A stretch of 64,000 nucleotides of DNA, taken from Salinibacterium sp. ZJ450. Lineage in GTDB: Bacteria > Actinomycetota > Actinomycetes > Actinomycetales > Microbacteriaceae. Numbering within the stretch: position 1 is the stretch's first letter; each line of letters opens with the position of its first letter. Position numbers and translations under genes: made by a program. This document shows positions 17,687-26,304 of the stretch, piece after piece. The DNA lies in contig NZ_CP061771.1 in assembly GCF_011751885.2 (NCBI RefSeq), forward strand, positions 2,480,001-2,544,000. The letters are read 5' to 3'. Under the pieces are notes generated by a model. That model was given only the letters and a program-made list of their open reading frames with translations. It was not told the DNA's origin and did not search any database.

Positions 17687-20491
17687 GTGAGCAAGCAGCA
17701 GAACACCACCAACAGCATCCCCGAGGCAACCCGGGCGACCGCACCGTCCGACTTCGAGGACCTCTCGTACTCGTACGGTAACGACGAAAGGGTCGCCACG
17801 TGGGCGCAGCGTTACATGTACGACCGGGCGATCTCCCCTGAGGTCGCCGACGCCCGTGGCTACTACGTCCCTGAGACTCCATCTGATTGGACCGTCGCTC
17901 GGTTCCTCGGCGTCGACGCGTTCAAAAACGCGATCAAGAACAAGTCCCACTTCACCGCGAACGAGGACTACGAGCGCGAGTGGAACCGGAACCCCAAGGT
18001 CCGCCCATTGGGCATCCCGCTTTACTCGATCGAGAACGGCCCTAACGTCCCTGTCAGTATCCAGATCCGCCCGCAGGCTCCCATCACCGTTCAGGAGAAT
18101 GTCCTGGACGCGAACGGTGCCCCGGTGATGGTGAAGGTCAAGGGCAAGGAGAAAAAGACCGACGAGGCCACCGGCGTAGTCACCGAGGTCGAAGTTGAGA
18201 ACCAGCGCCGGAAGACCAAACCGAAGAACTTGAAGTTCCTTGCACCGATGGGCGTGAAACGTGGCGACGGATCCATTGGCACCCTGCCTGCCCCGGACGT
18301 CCACCCCCTCGTTCAGGAGCTCTTGGCCCAGGAGGACCCGGGCGACCGGATTCCTATGCTCTACACCGAGGGCATCCACAAGGCCGACTCGGCCTTGTCC
18401 GCGGCCCTCCGCAGCGGCCGGAAGCTGATCACCGCCGCTGTCACCGGCGTGCAGATGGGCTTCCACGCCCCCGCCACCGAGGAGAACGACTCGGGTGAGC
18501 CGATCCTCACCAAGGGGATGCGGGCGATCGCATGGGAAGGCCGCGATGTCTATATCGCCTTTGACCCGGACTGGCGGAGCAAGCCCGCTGTGGCGGGTGC
18601 CATGCTCACCACCGCCCGCCTGTTGGAAGCTGCCGGCGCTCAGGTGTTCATCATCGACGTCCCAACGTCCTCCGGCGTCAACGGCCTCGATGACTACCTC
18701 GCCGCGTCCGATGACACCGCACTGTGGGAGCTGTTCGAGAACGCGATTAGCCCCAACACGGCCGACCGTCACGCTCGCCGCTACCCGCAAGACGACATCG
18801 GCAGGGCTGCGCGTCTGGCGGATGAACTCCGCGCCCTCGGCACCTACAAGTTCAACTACACGAAGAAGTACCGACCTATGCACTTCGACGGGAAGCGTTG
18901 GGATGAAGACAAGAAGCTCACCATCCAGAATCTGGCGATCAAACTGACCGAGCGGGACCTGGAGGACAAGGCCGGTCGTTCGAGACGTGCAATCGACTCC
19001 GCCATCGCACTGTCGCAGTCGACGCAGGGCCTCGTCGTCACCAGTGAGGAGTTCGACCAAGACCCCTATTTGCTGAATGCCCAGAACGGCACCATCGACT
19101 TGAAGACCGCCACCATCGAGCCACACTCCCCGATGGACATGATCACCACCATCACCCCCGTGCCGTGCGACTTCAGTATGCCGACCCCGGTGTTCCTGTC
19201 GTTCCTGCACGACATCTCCTGCGGTGACGCCGACATGATCTTGTATCTCCAGCTCATGGCGGGTTCGGCGCTCATCGGTAAGGCGACCACAAAGCTTCAC
19301 GTGTTCCTCGGCAGCGGCGGCAACGGTAAGTCACTGTTCCAAGCGCTGCTCCGGAACGTCCTCGGCGGCGACTACGTGTCGTCCATGAAGGCCTCCACCC
19401 TGCTTGACGGTGCGACGGATGTTGACATGGCCGGTCTCAGGGGCAAGCGCCTCGTCATGGTCGCTGAACTCAGCATGGGCACCCATCTAAAGGATGGCGC
19501 TTTGAAGACCATCACGAGCACCGACGAGGTCAACGCCCGCGCCGTTTTCGAGAATGGCATCGTGTTTGTCCCGTCGTGGACCATCATGTTGTCCTCGAAC
19601 CACTTCCCGAATATCAGCGACACCTCTGAGGGCATGTGGCGCCGTATCCACGCCATCCCGTTCGACTTCGAAGTGAAGAAGAAGAAGGGTGGCCCTGACG
19701 CTCTCCTTGAAGACAAGCTGCGTCGCGAGTACCCCGGCATCCTCGCGTGGATGGTGGAAGGTGCCCGTAAGTACATCGAGGCGGGGGAACAGCTGGAACG
19801 CTCCGGCCGCATCGAAACGGAGACGGCCCGTCACCGCGTCGCATCCGACATCCTCGCGGACTTTCTTGCCACCACCTGCGTCGTTGACCCGGACACCCGG
19901 TACGACCGCACTGAAATCACTCAGGCGTTCCGTGAGTACATGCAACAGCAGGGGAAGACGGCGTGGTCACAGTCAACGCTGCACAAGGCGCTCATCGAGA
20001 AGGGTGTGATTCCGAAGGACAAGCCGATGATCGCATCATCAGGTGTCCGCTACTGGCCGGGGCTCCGCCTCGCGACCGCCACGGAAGTGGCGTCGGCGTT
20101 GCGTGACAACTTCGGAGAGCACGACCCTGCGACCGCTGAGGGCGCGAAGGCACTTGTCGACGAGGCTCTGGCGGCCCTGGTGCAGAACACCGGCGGGATC
20201 GCCCCGCAGGCGGCACCGACTGTCCGTAAGGTCGCGCCCGCCACCCCGGTCGTGATCCCGGAACCCAAGCCTGGCTACATCACGAACCTGATCACCGGCG
20301 CACAATACCCGATTCGCGCAGGCATGAGTAACGGTCCCGCTATCCCTGGACCGTTCGACGACGACTGGGACGAGTCTGAGGACACAATCGCTCACACCCC
20401 GGTGGTGTTCGCCGCCGACGAGGACGCAGGGGACCCGTCTGAGGTACGTGTCGACACAGACATCGACATGGACGAGCTCCTGTTCTCCTAA
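17687..20491 (+). CDS. Phage/plasmid primase-helicase (DUF3854 plus D5/P4-type ATPase)
   Basis: A 934-residue protein. The GTG start at 17687 has AGGAG 7 nt upstream. Residues about 200-360 form a Toprim-like DUF3854 region: LYTEGIHKADSALSAALRSG near 225, then VYIAFDPDW near 290 and NGLDDYLA. A D5_N-type linker is followed by an SF3-like helicase with Walker A GSGGNGKS near 543, Walker B-type KRLVMVAELSM near 590 and sensor segment MLSSNHFPNI near 633. The C-terminal 150 residues are acidic and probably disordered. Such proteins prime and unwind at element-specific origins, and the tandem repeats just upstream fit that role. It is not found beside host replication genes. Confidence 0.93.
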   Translation: MSKQQNTTNSIPEATRATAPSDFEDLSYSYGNDERVATWAQRYMYDRAISPEVADARGYYVPETPSDWTVARFLGVDAFKNAIKNKSHFTANEDYEREWNRNPKVRPLGIPLYSIENGPNVPVSIQIRPQAPITVQENVLDANGAPVMVKVKGKEKKTDEATGVVTEVEVENQRRKTKPKNLKFLAPMGVKRGDGSIGTLPAPDVHPLVQELLAQEDPGDRIPMLYTEGIHKADSALSAALRSGRKLITAAVTGVQMGFHAPATEENDSGEPILTKGMRAIAWEGRDVYIAFDPDWRSKPAVAGAMLTTARLLEAAGAQVFIIDVPTSSGVNGLDDYLAASDDTALWELFENAISPNTADRHARRYPQDDIGRAARLADELRALGTYKFNYTKKYRPMHFDGKRWDEDKKLTIQNLAIKLTERDLEDKAGRSRRAIDSAIALSQSTQGLVVTSEEFDQDPYLLNAQNGTIDLKTATIEPHSPMDMITTITPVPCDFSMPTPVFLSFLHDISCGDADMILYLQLMAGSALIGKATTKLHVFLGSGGNGKSLFQALLRNVLGGDYVSSMKASTLLDGATDVDMAGLRGKRLVMVAELSMGTHLKDGALKTITSTDEVNARAVFENGIVFVPSWTIMLSSNHFPNISDTSEGMWRRIHAIPFDFEVKKKKGGPDALLEDKLRREYPGILAWMVEGARKYIEAGEQLERSGRIETETARHRVASDILADFLATTCVVDPDTRYDRTEITQAFREYMQQQGKTAWSQSTLHKALIEKGVIPKDKPMIASSGVRYWPGLRLATATEVASALRDNFGEHDPATAEGAKALVDEALAALVQNTGGIAPQAAPTVRKVAPATPVVIPEPKPGYITNLITGAQYPIRAGMSNGPAIPGPFDDDWDESEDTIAHTPVVFAADEDAGDPSEVRVDTDIDMDELLFS

Positions 20492-20506
20492 GCCACGAAC
20501 GATGCA

Positions 20507-20538
20507 GCAGGGGCCGTCACCACCACTGACGCCCCTGC
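20507..20538 (+). terminator. Terminator after the primase-helicase gene
   Basis: GCAGGGGC-c-GTCA pairs with TGACGCCCCTGC around a CCACCAC loop (12-bp stem with one bulge), followed by a pyrimidine-rich tract. It starts 15 nt after the stop codon. Confidence 0.75.
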
Positions 20539-20714
20539 TCCGCTCTCCTTGGCTTCCCCTCTGACCAGAACGGAACGCTTCGCCCTCCGAGAGGTCACCA
20601 AAAAGCCGTTGAGGCACCTGTCAAGTCTGCGATCAACCGTGGTGGTGACAGCCCGCTCATCCAACGATGCGACCCGGCGCGTTCCCGCATAGGGGCGCAG
20701 CCGGGGGGCCGTCG

Positions 20715-21575
20715 TTACTCGGTGATTCGGCGCCGGGCCAGGCGCCAATTCGTAACGCGCTCCGCGCAGTACGCGATCTCGTTCCCGACCTCTTGGTGCC
20801 GCCCGTCGGAGGGCCGGCCTTCGTACCGGCTCCGTGAGGTGCGGTGCGGGTCGATCCGGCATGGGAGGCATTGGGAGCTGAACGGCCAGTACTTGTAACC
20901 CTTGCATCGGGCGCATGCGCAGCGCACCAGCTTGATTTCTGTGACCGGGGTGGTCTCAGTGGGGTTGCCGTATGCGTAGAGGAACCGCAGAGGTTCGCCC
21001 ACGGTGGCACCGCGCCAGCTGCGGAACCGTCGCCACTCACGAGAGCCCGCGGCGCGGGCCATGTTCTGGTTGGAGTAGCTCTCGACAGTAATCTGCAGGC
21101 CGGATGCGGTGGTGATTTGGTACGTGCCCGCGGCCCAGCTCGGGATATTTGCTATGAGCTTCGATGCCGCTTCGAGCTTCCGGCCATCACGCTGCTGCCA
21201 TGAGCACGGCATGCAGAGCACCTGCATCCAGCTGCCGTTGCGCAGCTTCGCTCCCCACAGCCGACCACGTCCGCAGGCTTCGCAAGTGTGGGTGGCCAAT
21301 TTTTCGTAGGGTTTCTGAATCGCGGCAACAGCTCGGCGGTCCTCCGGGTGCACAGCGGCAGGGTTCATCCCGAATCGGGCCTGAGCGTACTTCTCCTTCA
21401 CGTACCAACCCTGATCGTAGGACGCGACCTTCGCGCGTAGCTCCTGCTCAGCCGCGAGAGCGAGGGGAAGCCAGCCATCACCGCACTCGACCAGCCGCGG
21501 CCCGATCGAGGGGTCAGCGGCCAATGCTCGCCGGGCGCGACGAACCGCGCGAGTGGGTGGGGTCTTGGTGTCCAT
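20715..21575 (-). CDS. Cysteine-rich (zinc-ribbon-like) element protein
   Basis: A 286-residue basic protein. Two four-cysteine sites suggest zinc ribbons: CEACGRG with VLCMPC (about residues 100-125), and CACARCKGYKYW with QCLPC (about residues 235-255). The intermediate segment reads WAAGTYQITTASGLQITVES, and an R-rich stretch REWRRFRSWRG follows. The ATG at 21575 is the likely start; the frame stays open further upstream without coding character. It converges on the primase gene. Nucleic-acid binding is inferred. The family is not recognised, but this composition is common in actinophage and plasmid genes. Confidence 0.7.
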   Translation of the reverse strand: MDTKTPPTRAVRRARRALAADPSIGPRLVECGDGWLPLALAAEQELRAKVASYDQGWYVKEKYAQARFGMNPAAVHPEDRRAVAAIQKPYEKLATHTCEACGRGRLWGAKLRNGSWMQVLCMPCSWQQRDGRKLEAASKLIANIPSWAAGTYQITTASGLQITVESYSNQNMARAAGSREWRRFRSWRGATVGEPLRFLYAYGNPTETTPVTEIKLVRCACARCKGYKYWPFSSQCLPCRIDPHRTSRSRYEGRPSDGRHQEVGNEIAYCAERVTNWRLARRRITE

Positions 21576-21826
21576 GGTCGATGCCAATCTAGGTGGGACC
21601 GCCGACGCTCCAGCCTCGGGTGAAGTAGCGGAGGCGGCCCCAATGTACCTATGCGCGGCACCTTGCGGGTCGCGGTGTGGCCCCCGTTCGGGCGGCATCC
21701 TCCCCCAAAAGGGTGAACCTTGGATTTGAGCGGCGAACCGATTCGCTGGGTAGACAGGCCGGGCGTTCACTGATCGTGCGGCGATCACGGATCGCATCGC
21801 ACCTGAACCAAGGAACAATCCGCACC
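21576..21826. other. Gap upstream of the Cys-rich gene
   Basis: The divergent region between the Cys-rich gene and two small rightward genes presumably holds both promoters. I see no clear -10/-35 pair and no RNA gene. Confidence 0.35.
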
Positions 21827-22078
21827 ATGACCACGATCGCCGCTCCCGCCCGCCTCTCCGTCCTCCGCACTCCCGCCGAGATCGCATCGCTCCGCCGACA
21901 CCCAAGCGTGGGCGGCGCCGGCCTCGGTCGCCTCTTCCAGCCGCGGCGTCAGGTCGATGGCTTGTGGGCCGCCTCAGTCCCGGTCTGGCTGAGTGACGGG
22001 ACGACTGGACGCTGTACGGCTGTGGCACCTCGATCCTCATGGCTCGGCGGGACGCCCGGGCAAAGGGCGCGGGACTGA
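21827..22078 (+). CDS. Possible small protein (83 aa)
   Basis: It begins MTTIAAPARLSVLRTPAEIA after AAGGAA about 10 nt upstream. Third codon positions are mostly G or C through the frame, as in real genes here. The second half (WLSDGTTGRCTAVAPR) looks less convincing. No family recognised. It could be a small gene of the mobile element or an open frame by chance. Confidence 0.4.
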   Translation: MTTIAAPARLSVLRTPAEIASLRRHPSVGGAGLGRLFQPRRQVDGLWAASVPVWLSDGTTGRCTAVAPRSSWLGGTPGQRARD

Positions 22079-22126
22079 TCTCGGAGTAGATCCCAGCCGG
22101 CCCAAAACCCGGCGCAAAGAAAGGGC

Positions 22127-22243
22127 ATGACAGATTCCGAATACGCCCAATACGTCCAGGCGCTCGTCGCCACTTGGCCACCGCTCAGTGCGGAGCAGGC
22201 CGTGACCATCCGAGCAGCGCTCAAGCCGCCCATTCTCCGCTAA
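22127..22243 (+). CDS. Small 38-aa protein of the mobile region
   Basis: MTDSEYAQYVQALVATWPPL continues to PPILR with a good ribosome site (GAAAGGGC just before the ATG) and a strong terminator 18 nt after the stop. Very similar-looking short proteins (AQYVQALVATWPPLS, ending with an arginine) are familiar to me as minor actinobacterial phage or plasmid products without known function. It is the last feature before core genes resume. Confidence 0.65.
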   Translation: MTDSEYAQYVQALVATWPPLSAEQAVTIRAALKPPILR

Positions 22244-22260
22244 CCAGACCGCACAAAATA

Positions 22261-22289
22261 GAACCCCGCACCGTAACAGTGCGGGGTTC
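22261..22289. terminator. Bidirectional Rho-independent terminator
   Basis: GAACCCCGCAC pairs perfectly with GTGCGGGGTTC around a 7-nt loop. T-rich sequence follows on the plus strand (TTCTGCTTTT) and, read on the minus strand, TATTTTGT follows. It serves the 38-aa gene and the leftward ychF gene. Confidence 0.92.
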
Positions 22290-22347
22290 TTCTGCTTTTA
22301 ACGGAAAATCCCGATCAAGAGCATGTTTTACTTTGCAAGCCTGACCT

Positions 22348-23418
22348 TTACGAGTGCCTAAACTCCACCACGTCGCCGTCCTGCATGACGTAATCCTTGC
22401 CCTCCATGCGGGCCTTGCCGTGCGCGCGAGCCTCGGCAACCGAGCCGGTCTCGACCAGGTCGGCAAAGGAGATGACCTCGGCCTTGATAAAGCCCCGCTC
22501 GAAGTCGGTGTGGATGACGCCGGCGGCCTGCGGGGCCTTCGAACCCTTGGGGATCGTCCAGGCGCGAGTCTCCTTGGGGCCCGCGGTGAGGTAGGTCTGC
22601 AGGCCGAGCGTGCTGAAGCCGATGCGGGCGAGCTGGTCGAGGCCGCTCTCCTCCTGTCCGGTGGAGGCCAGAAGTTCCGCGGCATCCGCTTCATCTAGGT
22701 CGATCAGTTCGCTCTCCAGCTTCGCGTCGAGGAAGACCGCCTGCACCGGCGCGACAAGGTCGGCGAGTTCCTGCTTCTTCGCGGCATCCGTCAGCACGGC
22801 CTCGTCGACGTTGAAGACGAAGATGAACGGCTTCGCGGTGAGCAGGCCAAGCTCGCGGATCGGCTCAATGTCGACCTTGGAGGCAGAGAGCAGCGTGCCC
22901 TCGTTCAGCGCAGCCATGGCCTGCTGCGCGGCATCCAGAACGGACGGGTCGAGCTTCTTGCCCTTGACCTCTTTCTCGTAGCGCGGCAGCGCCTTCTCGA
23001 GGGTCTGCAGGTCGGCGAGGATCAGCTCGGTATTGATGGTTTCCATGTCGCTGGCGGGATTAACCGCGCCCTCGACGTGCACCACGTCGTCGTCGTTGAA
23101 GCCCCGGATGACCTGCGCGATCGCGTCGGCCTCGCGGATGTTGGCGAGGAACTTGTTGCCGAGGCCCTCGCCCTCGCTGGCGCCCTTGACGATGCCGGCG
23201 ATGTCGACGAACGACACCGGGGCGGGCAGGATGCGCTCACTGCCGAAGATCTCGGCGAGCTTGCCGAGGCGCTCGTCGGGGAGGTTCACCACACCGATAT
23301 TCGGTTCGATCGTCGCGAACGGGTAGTTCGCGGCGAGCACCGTGTTCTTGGTCAGTGCGTTGAAGAGGGTGGACTTGCCGACATTCGGGAGTCCGACGAT
23401 TGCGATAGTGAGAGCCAC
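22348..23418 (-). CDS. ychF: Redox-regulated ATPase YchF (Obg-like)
   Basis: A 356-residue protein of normal family length with a GTG start. G1 is GLPNVGKSTL at residues 8-17. The switch region carries the family NYPFATIEPN, G3 is DIAG, and the coiled-coil insert follows (LQTLEKALPRYEKEVKGKK). The G4-like element is FVFNVDE (NxxE, explaining ATP rather than GTP preference), and the TGS-type C-terminus ends YVMQDGDVVEFRHS. YchF/OLA1 binds ribosomes and affects stress responses. It stands alone, with a terminator downstream. Confidence 0.98.
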   Translation of the reverse strand: MALTIAIVGLPNVGKSTLFNALTKNTVLAANYPFATIEPNIGVVNLPDERLGKLAEIFGSERILPAPVSFVDIAGIVKGASEGEGLGNKFLANIREADAIAQVIRGFNDDDVVHVEGAVNPASDMETINTELILADLQTLEKALPRYEKEVKGKKLDPSVLDAAQQAMAALNEGTLLSASKVDIEPIRELGLLTAKPFIFVFNVDEAVLTDAAKKQELADLVAPVQAVFLDAKLESELIDLDEADAAELLASTGQEESGLDQLARIGFSTLGLQTYLTAGPKETRAWTIPKGSKAPQAAGVIHTDFERGFIKAEVISFADLVETGSVAEARAHGKARMEGKDYVMQDGDVVEFRHS

Positions 23419-23443
23419 GGGGGTCTATCGTACCGGGGCTTGC

Positions 23444-23860
23444 CTACTCCTCCTTGATCAGGAGGTTCGGGGCGACGGCCGTCCAGCCGTCGGCGGGGAT
23501 GTCGGACAGGCCATTCGGCACAAGCTGAACGATGGTGCCGTCAGCCAGACCGAGTTGGAAGGGGAGGCTGCGCGAGCCGCCGGTGGACAGTTCGGCCGGC
23601 GCGGCGCTCACCGCGATCAGCATGTAGCCGCCGTCCTCGTCGCGGCCGACGAAGTACTTCCGTTGGCCGGCGTCGGTCGCTGTGTCGGCGAGGTGGCGTA
23701 CCGAGTCCACGTCGAGGGATTCGAGCTGGCTGAACTGCGCCAGCACATCGGTCTCAGACTGCGCACGGTCCAGAGCCGAGACTGCGGACGGTGAGCTGCA
23801 TCCCGCCAACCCCAGGACGCTCGCCGCCGCGATCAACGCCACTGCTGCTGCTCCGCGCAT
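23444..23860 (-). CDS. Small putative lipoprotein
   Basis: 138 residues. The signal MRGAAAVALIAAASVLGLAGC ends with a lipobox cysteine. GGGAGG lies 5 nt before the ATG. The mature part shows GQRKYFVGRDEDGGYMLIAV and TIVQLVPNGLSDIP. It lies 25 bp upstream of ychF on the same strand and may be cotranscribed. Unknown function. Confidence 0.8.
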   Translation of the reverse strand: MRGAAAVALIAAASVLGLAGCSSPSAVSALDRAQSETDVLAQFSQLESLDVDSVRHLADTATDAGQRKYFVGRDEDGGYMLIAVSAAPAELSTGGSRSLPFQLGLADGTIVQLVPNGLSDIPADGWTAVAPNLLIKEE

Positions 23861-23972
23861 CCGCCCCTCCCTCGTGATGGATCTTCACATCAGACTATTG
23901 AGTGCGGCGAGTCCTGACTAGAGCGGCGTGCGCTCCCGGCCAGCGTCGCCGGCTCGTGAGACGATCAGCCCC

Positions 23973-24569
23973 GTGCCACTGGACTTCACCGCAATCGACT
24001 TCGAGACAGCTAACAATCACGCGGCATCCGCTTGCTCGGTCGGTCTGGTGAAGGTGCGCGACGGCAAGGTGGTCGACACCGCAGGCTGGCTGATCCGGCC
24101 GCCGTTCGGCTACGACGACTTCTCGGAGTGGAACACCCGGATTCACGGGATTGTGGCGTCGGATGTCGCGGACGCAGCGCTCTGGAGCGACCAGCTGCCC
24201 GACCTGTTGGCATTCGCGGACGGCGACGACCTCGTCGCCCACAATGCCGGCTTTGACATGGGCGTGATCAAGGCGGCGTGCACCGCGAGCCTGCTCGATA
24301 TCCCTTCGTTCCGGTACGCGTGCACACTGCAGCTGGCCCGGAAGACGTACACCCTGGACTCCTACCGGCTGCCGGTGGCGGCGATGGCCGCGGGCTTCGA
24401 GGACTTCAACCACCACGACGCGATCGCCGACGCCGAGGCGTGCGCGGCGATCATGATCCACGCGTCGAAGCGGCACGAGGCATCCGACCTCGACCAGCTG
24501 GCCGAGGTCAGTGGCATCCGCATCAATTCGATCGGGAGCGTCGCCGAAGCAGTGGCGGCGAGCGCGTAG
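23973..24569 (+). CDS. DEDDh-type 3'-5' exonuclease (DnaQ/epsilon-like)
   Basis: 198 residues from a GTG at 23973. The DEDDh motifs are complete: Exo I DFTAIDFETANN (residues 4-15), Exo II LVAHNAGFDMGVI near 90, Exo III with H and D in DFNHHDAIADAEACA near 150. The IHGI motif (NTRIHGIVASDV) is typical of DnaQ-like proteins. No polymerase or BRCT part is attached. Likely a stand-alone DNA/RNA exonuclease in repair or turnover. Confidence 0.92.
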   Translation: MPLDFTAIDFETANNHAASACSVGLVKVRDGKVVDTAGWLIRPPFGYDDFSEWNTRIHGIVASDVADAALWSDQLPDLLAFADGDDLVAHNAGFDMGVIKAACTASLLDIPSFRYACTLQLARKTYTLDSYRLPVAAMAAGFEDFNHHDAIADAEACAAIMIHASKRHEASDLDQLAEVSGIRINSIGSVAEAVAASA

Positions 24570-24611
24570 CCGCTCCCGCCGCCCAGCGCGAGCGCGCGCG
24601 CACCGTGGGTC

Positions 24612-24697
24612 GCGCAGAACGGCAGTGTTTCGTCGCGCCACGCCGCTCAACTCGTGCGACACGCCGCCTCTGGACGCGGATCGCTGCCGTTGTGCGC
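24612..24697. repeat. Intergenic inverted-repeat element, family A copy 1
   Basis: GCGCAGAACGGCAG (24612-24625) and CTGCCGTTGTGCGC (24684-24697) are inverted repeats with one mismatch. They enclose CGCCACGCCGCTC and CGACACGCCGCC. It lies between convergent genes. A second copy is at 57358-57443. Confidence 0.7.
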
Positions 24698-24706
24698 AGC
24701 GGCCCC

Positions 24707-26239
24707 CTACTCGTGCTGCGGGAAGCCCAGGTTGATGCCGCCGTGCGACGGGTCGAGCCAGCGCGAGGTGACCGCCTTCTGCCGGGTGAAGAAGTGCACG
24801 GCGTCGGGGCCGTAGGCCTTGGTGTCGCCGAACAGTGAATTCTTCCAGCCGCCGAAGGAGAAGTACCCGACCGGCACCGGGATCGGCACGTTGATGCCGA
24901 TCATGCCCACCGACACCTCGTGCTGGAAGCGGCGGGCCGCTCCCCCATCGTTGGTGAAGATCGCCGTGCCGTTGCCGTATGGGCTGGCGTTGATCAGCGC
25001 CACCCCTTCTTCATACGAGGCCACTCGCACCACCGACAGCACCGGTCCGAAGATCTCGTCGGTGTACACCTTCGACGAGGTGGGCACCTTGTCGATCAGG
25101 GTCGGTCCCATCCAGAAGCCCTCGGCTGCGCCATCCGCCTGCACGCCCCGGCCGTCCACGGCCACAGTGGCGCCGTCGGCGATCGCGACGTCGAGGTAGC
25201 CGGCGACCTTGTCACGGTGCTCCTTGGTGATCAGCGGGCCCATGTCGCAACCCCGGGTGCCGTCGCCGACGGTGAGCGCCGACATCCGTTCGCTGACTTT
25301 CTGCACCAGGTCGTCGGCCACCGGCTCGACGGCGACCACCACGCTGACCGCCATGCACCGCTCACCCGACGAGCCGAAGCCCGCGTTCACGGCCGCGTCG
25401 GCGGACAGGTCGAGGTCGGCGTCTGGCAGCACCAGCATGTGGTTCTTGGCACCGCCGAGCGCCTGCACGCGCTTGCCGTTGCGGGTTCCGGTTTCGTAGA
25501 TGTACTTCGCGATCGGTGTGGATCCGACGAATGAAATGCTGGCGACATCCGGATGCGACAGCAACGCGTCGACCGCCTCCTTGTCGCCGTGCACCACGTT
25601 CAGCACGCCGTCGGGCAGTCCCGCCTCCTTCATCAGTCTGGCCAGGAACACCGACGCCGACGGGTCCTTCTCGCTGGGCTTCAGCACCACCGTGTTGCCG
25701 GCCGCGATCGCGATCGGGAAGAACCACAGCGGCACCATCGCCGGAAAATTGAACGGGCTGATGATGCCGACCACGCCGAGCGGCTGCCGCAGCGAGTACA
25801 CGTCGACGCCGGTCGACACGTTCTCACTGAACTCACCCTTGGCCAGGTGCGGCAGACCGCAGGCGAACTCGACCACCTCGAGGCCGCGGGCCACCTCGCC
25901 GAGCGCGTCGGCGGTGACCTTGCCGTGCTCGGCGGTGAGGATGGCGGCGACCTCGTCCTTGCGGGCGTTCAACAGCTCACGGAAGGCGAACATCACCTGC
26001 TGCCGCTTGGACCAGGAGGTGCCAGACCAGTCGGGGAACGCCGCCTTCGCGGCCTGGACGGCGGCGTCGACATCGGCGGATGTCGCGAACCTCACCTCGC
26101 GGCTGACGACCCCCGCGGCGGGGTTGTAGACCGGCCCGGTGCGGGTGGATTCCCCCGTGAACGACGCACCGCGAACCCAATGCTCAACAGTCTTTTCGGC
26201 GAGAGCGCCTCTGGGCGTCTCCCTCTCGAGGATGCTCAT
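24707..26239 (-). CDS. mmsA: CoA-acylating methylmalonate-semialdehyde dehydrogenase
   Basis: 510 residues, normal ALDH length. It converts malonate/methylmalonate semialdehyde to acetyl- or propionyl-CoA with NAD. Visible: SPFNFPAMVPLWFFPIAIAA (cofactor-binding region specific to MMSDH), ISFVGSTPIAKYIYETG, ALGGAKNHMLVLPDAD, catalytic cysteine in GSSGERCMAVS, and EIFGPVLSVVRV. Family-typical GINVPIPVPVGYFSFGGWKN is near the C-terminus. No valine or inositol catabolic genes are adjacent. The ATG at 26239 is chosen; upstream open frame is non-coding. Confidence 0.95.
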   Translation of the reverse strand: MSILERETPRGALAEKTVEHWVRGASFTGESTRTGPVYNPAAGVVSREVRFATSADVDAAVQAAKAAFPDWSGTSWSKRQQVMFAFRELLNARKDEVAAILTAEHGKVTADALGEVARGLEVVEFACGLPHLAKGEFSENVSTGVDVYSLRQPLGVVGIISPFNFPAMVPLWFFPIAIAAGNTVVLKPSEKDPSASVFLARLMKEAGLPDGVLNVVHGDKEAVDALLSHPDVASISFVGSTPIAKYIYETGTRNGKRVQALGGAKNHMLVLPDADLDLSADAAVNAGFGSSGERCMAVSVVVAVEPVADDLVQKVSERMSALTVGDGTRGCDMGPLITKEHRDKVAGYLDVAIADGATVAVDGRGVQADGAAEGFWMGPTLIDKVPTSSKVYTDEIFGPVLSVVRVASYEEGVALINASPYGNGTAIFTNDGGAARRFQHEVSVGMIGINVPIPVPVGYFSFGGWKNSLFGDTKAYGPDAVHFFTRQKAVTSRWLDPSHGGINLGFPQHE

Positions 26240-26304
26240 GCGCGCCACACTACTCCGCGCCCCCGCAGACGCAATCCCGGGGTTCTGCGGAGTAGGCTCG
26301 CGCC

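Noticed and set aside
17112-17690. A 192-codon open frame through the 62-bp repeats
   Set aside because: The period is 62 bp, so the frame shifts in every unit and all three plus frames are open. The translation is just the repeat read in rotating phases; no protein constraint is visible.
17603-19300. A 565-codon open frame antisense to the primase gene
   Set aside because: Mirror frame of a GC-rich gene; the translation is Val/Gly/Arg-rich with no family motif, while the sense strand encodes clear Walker motifs.
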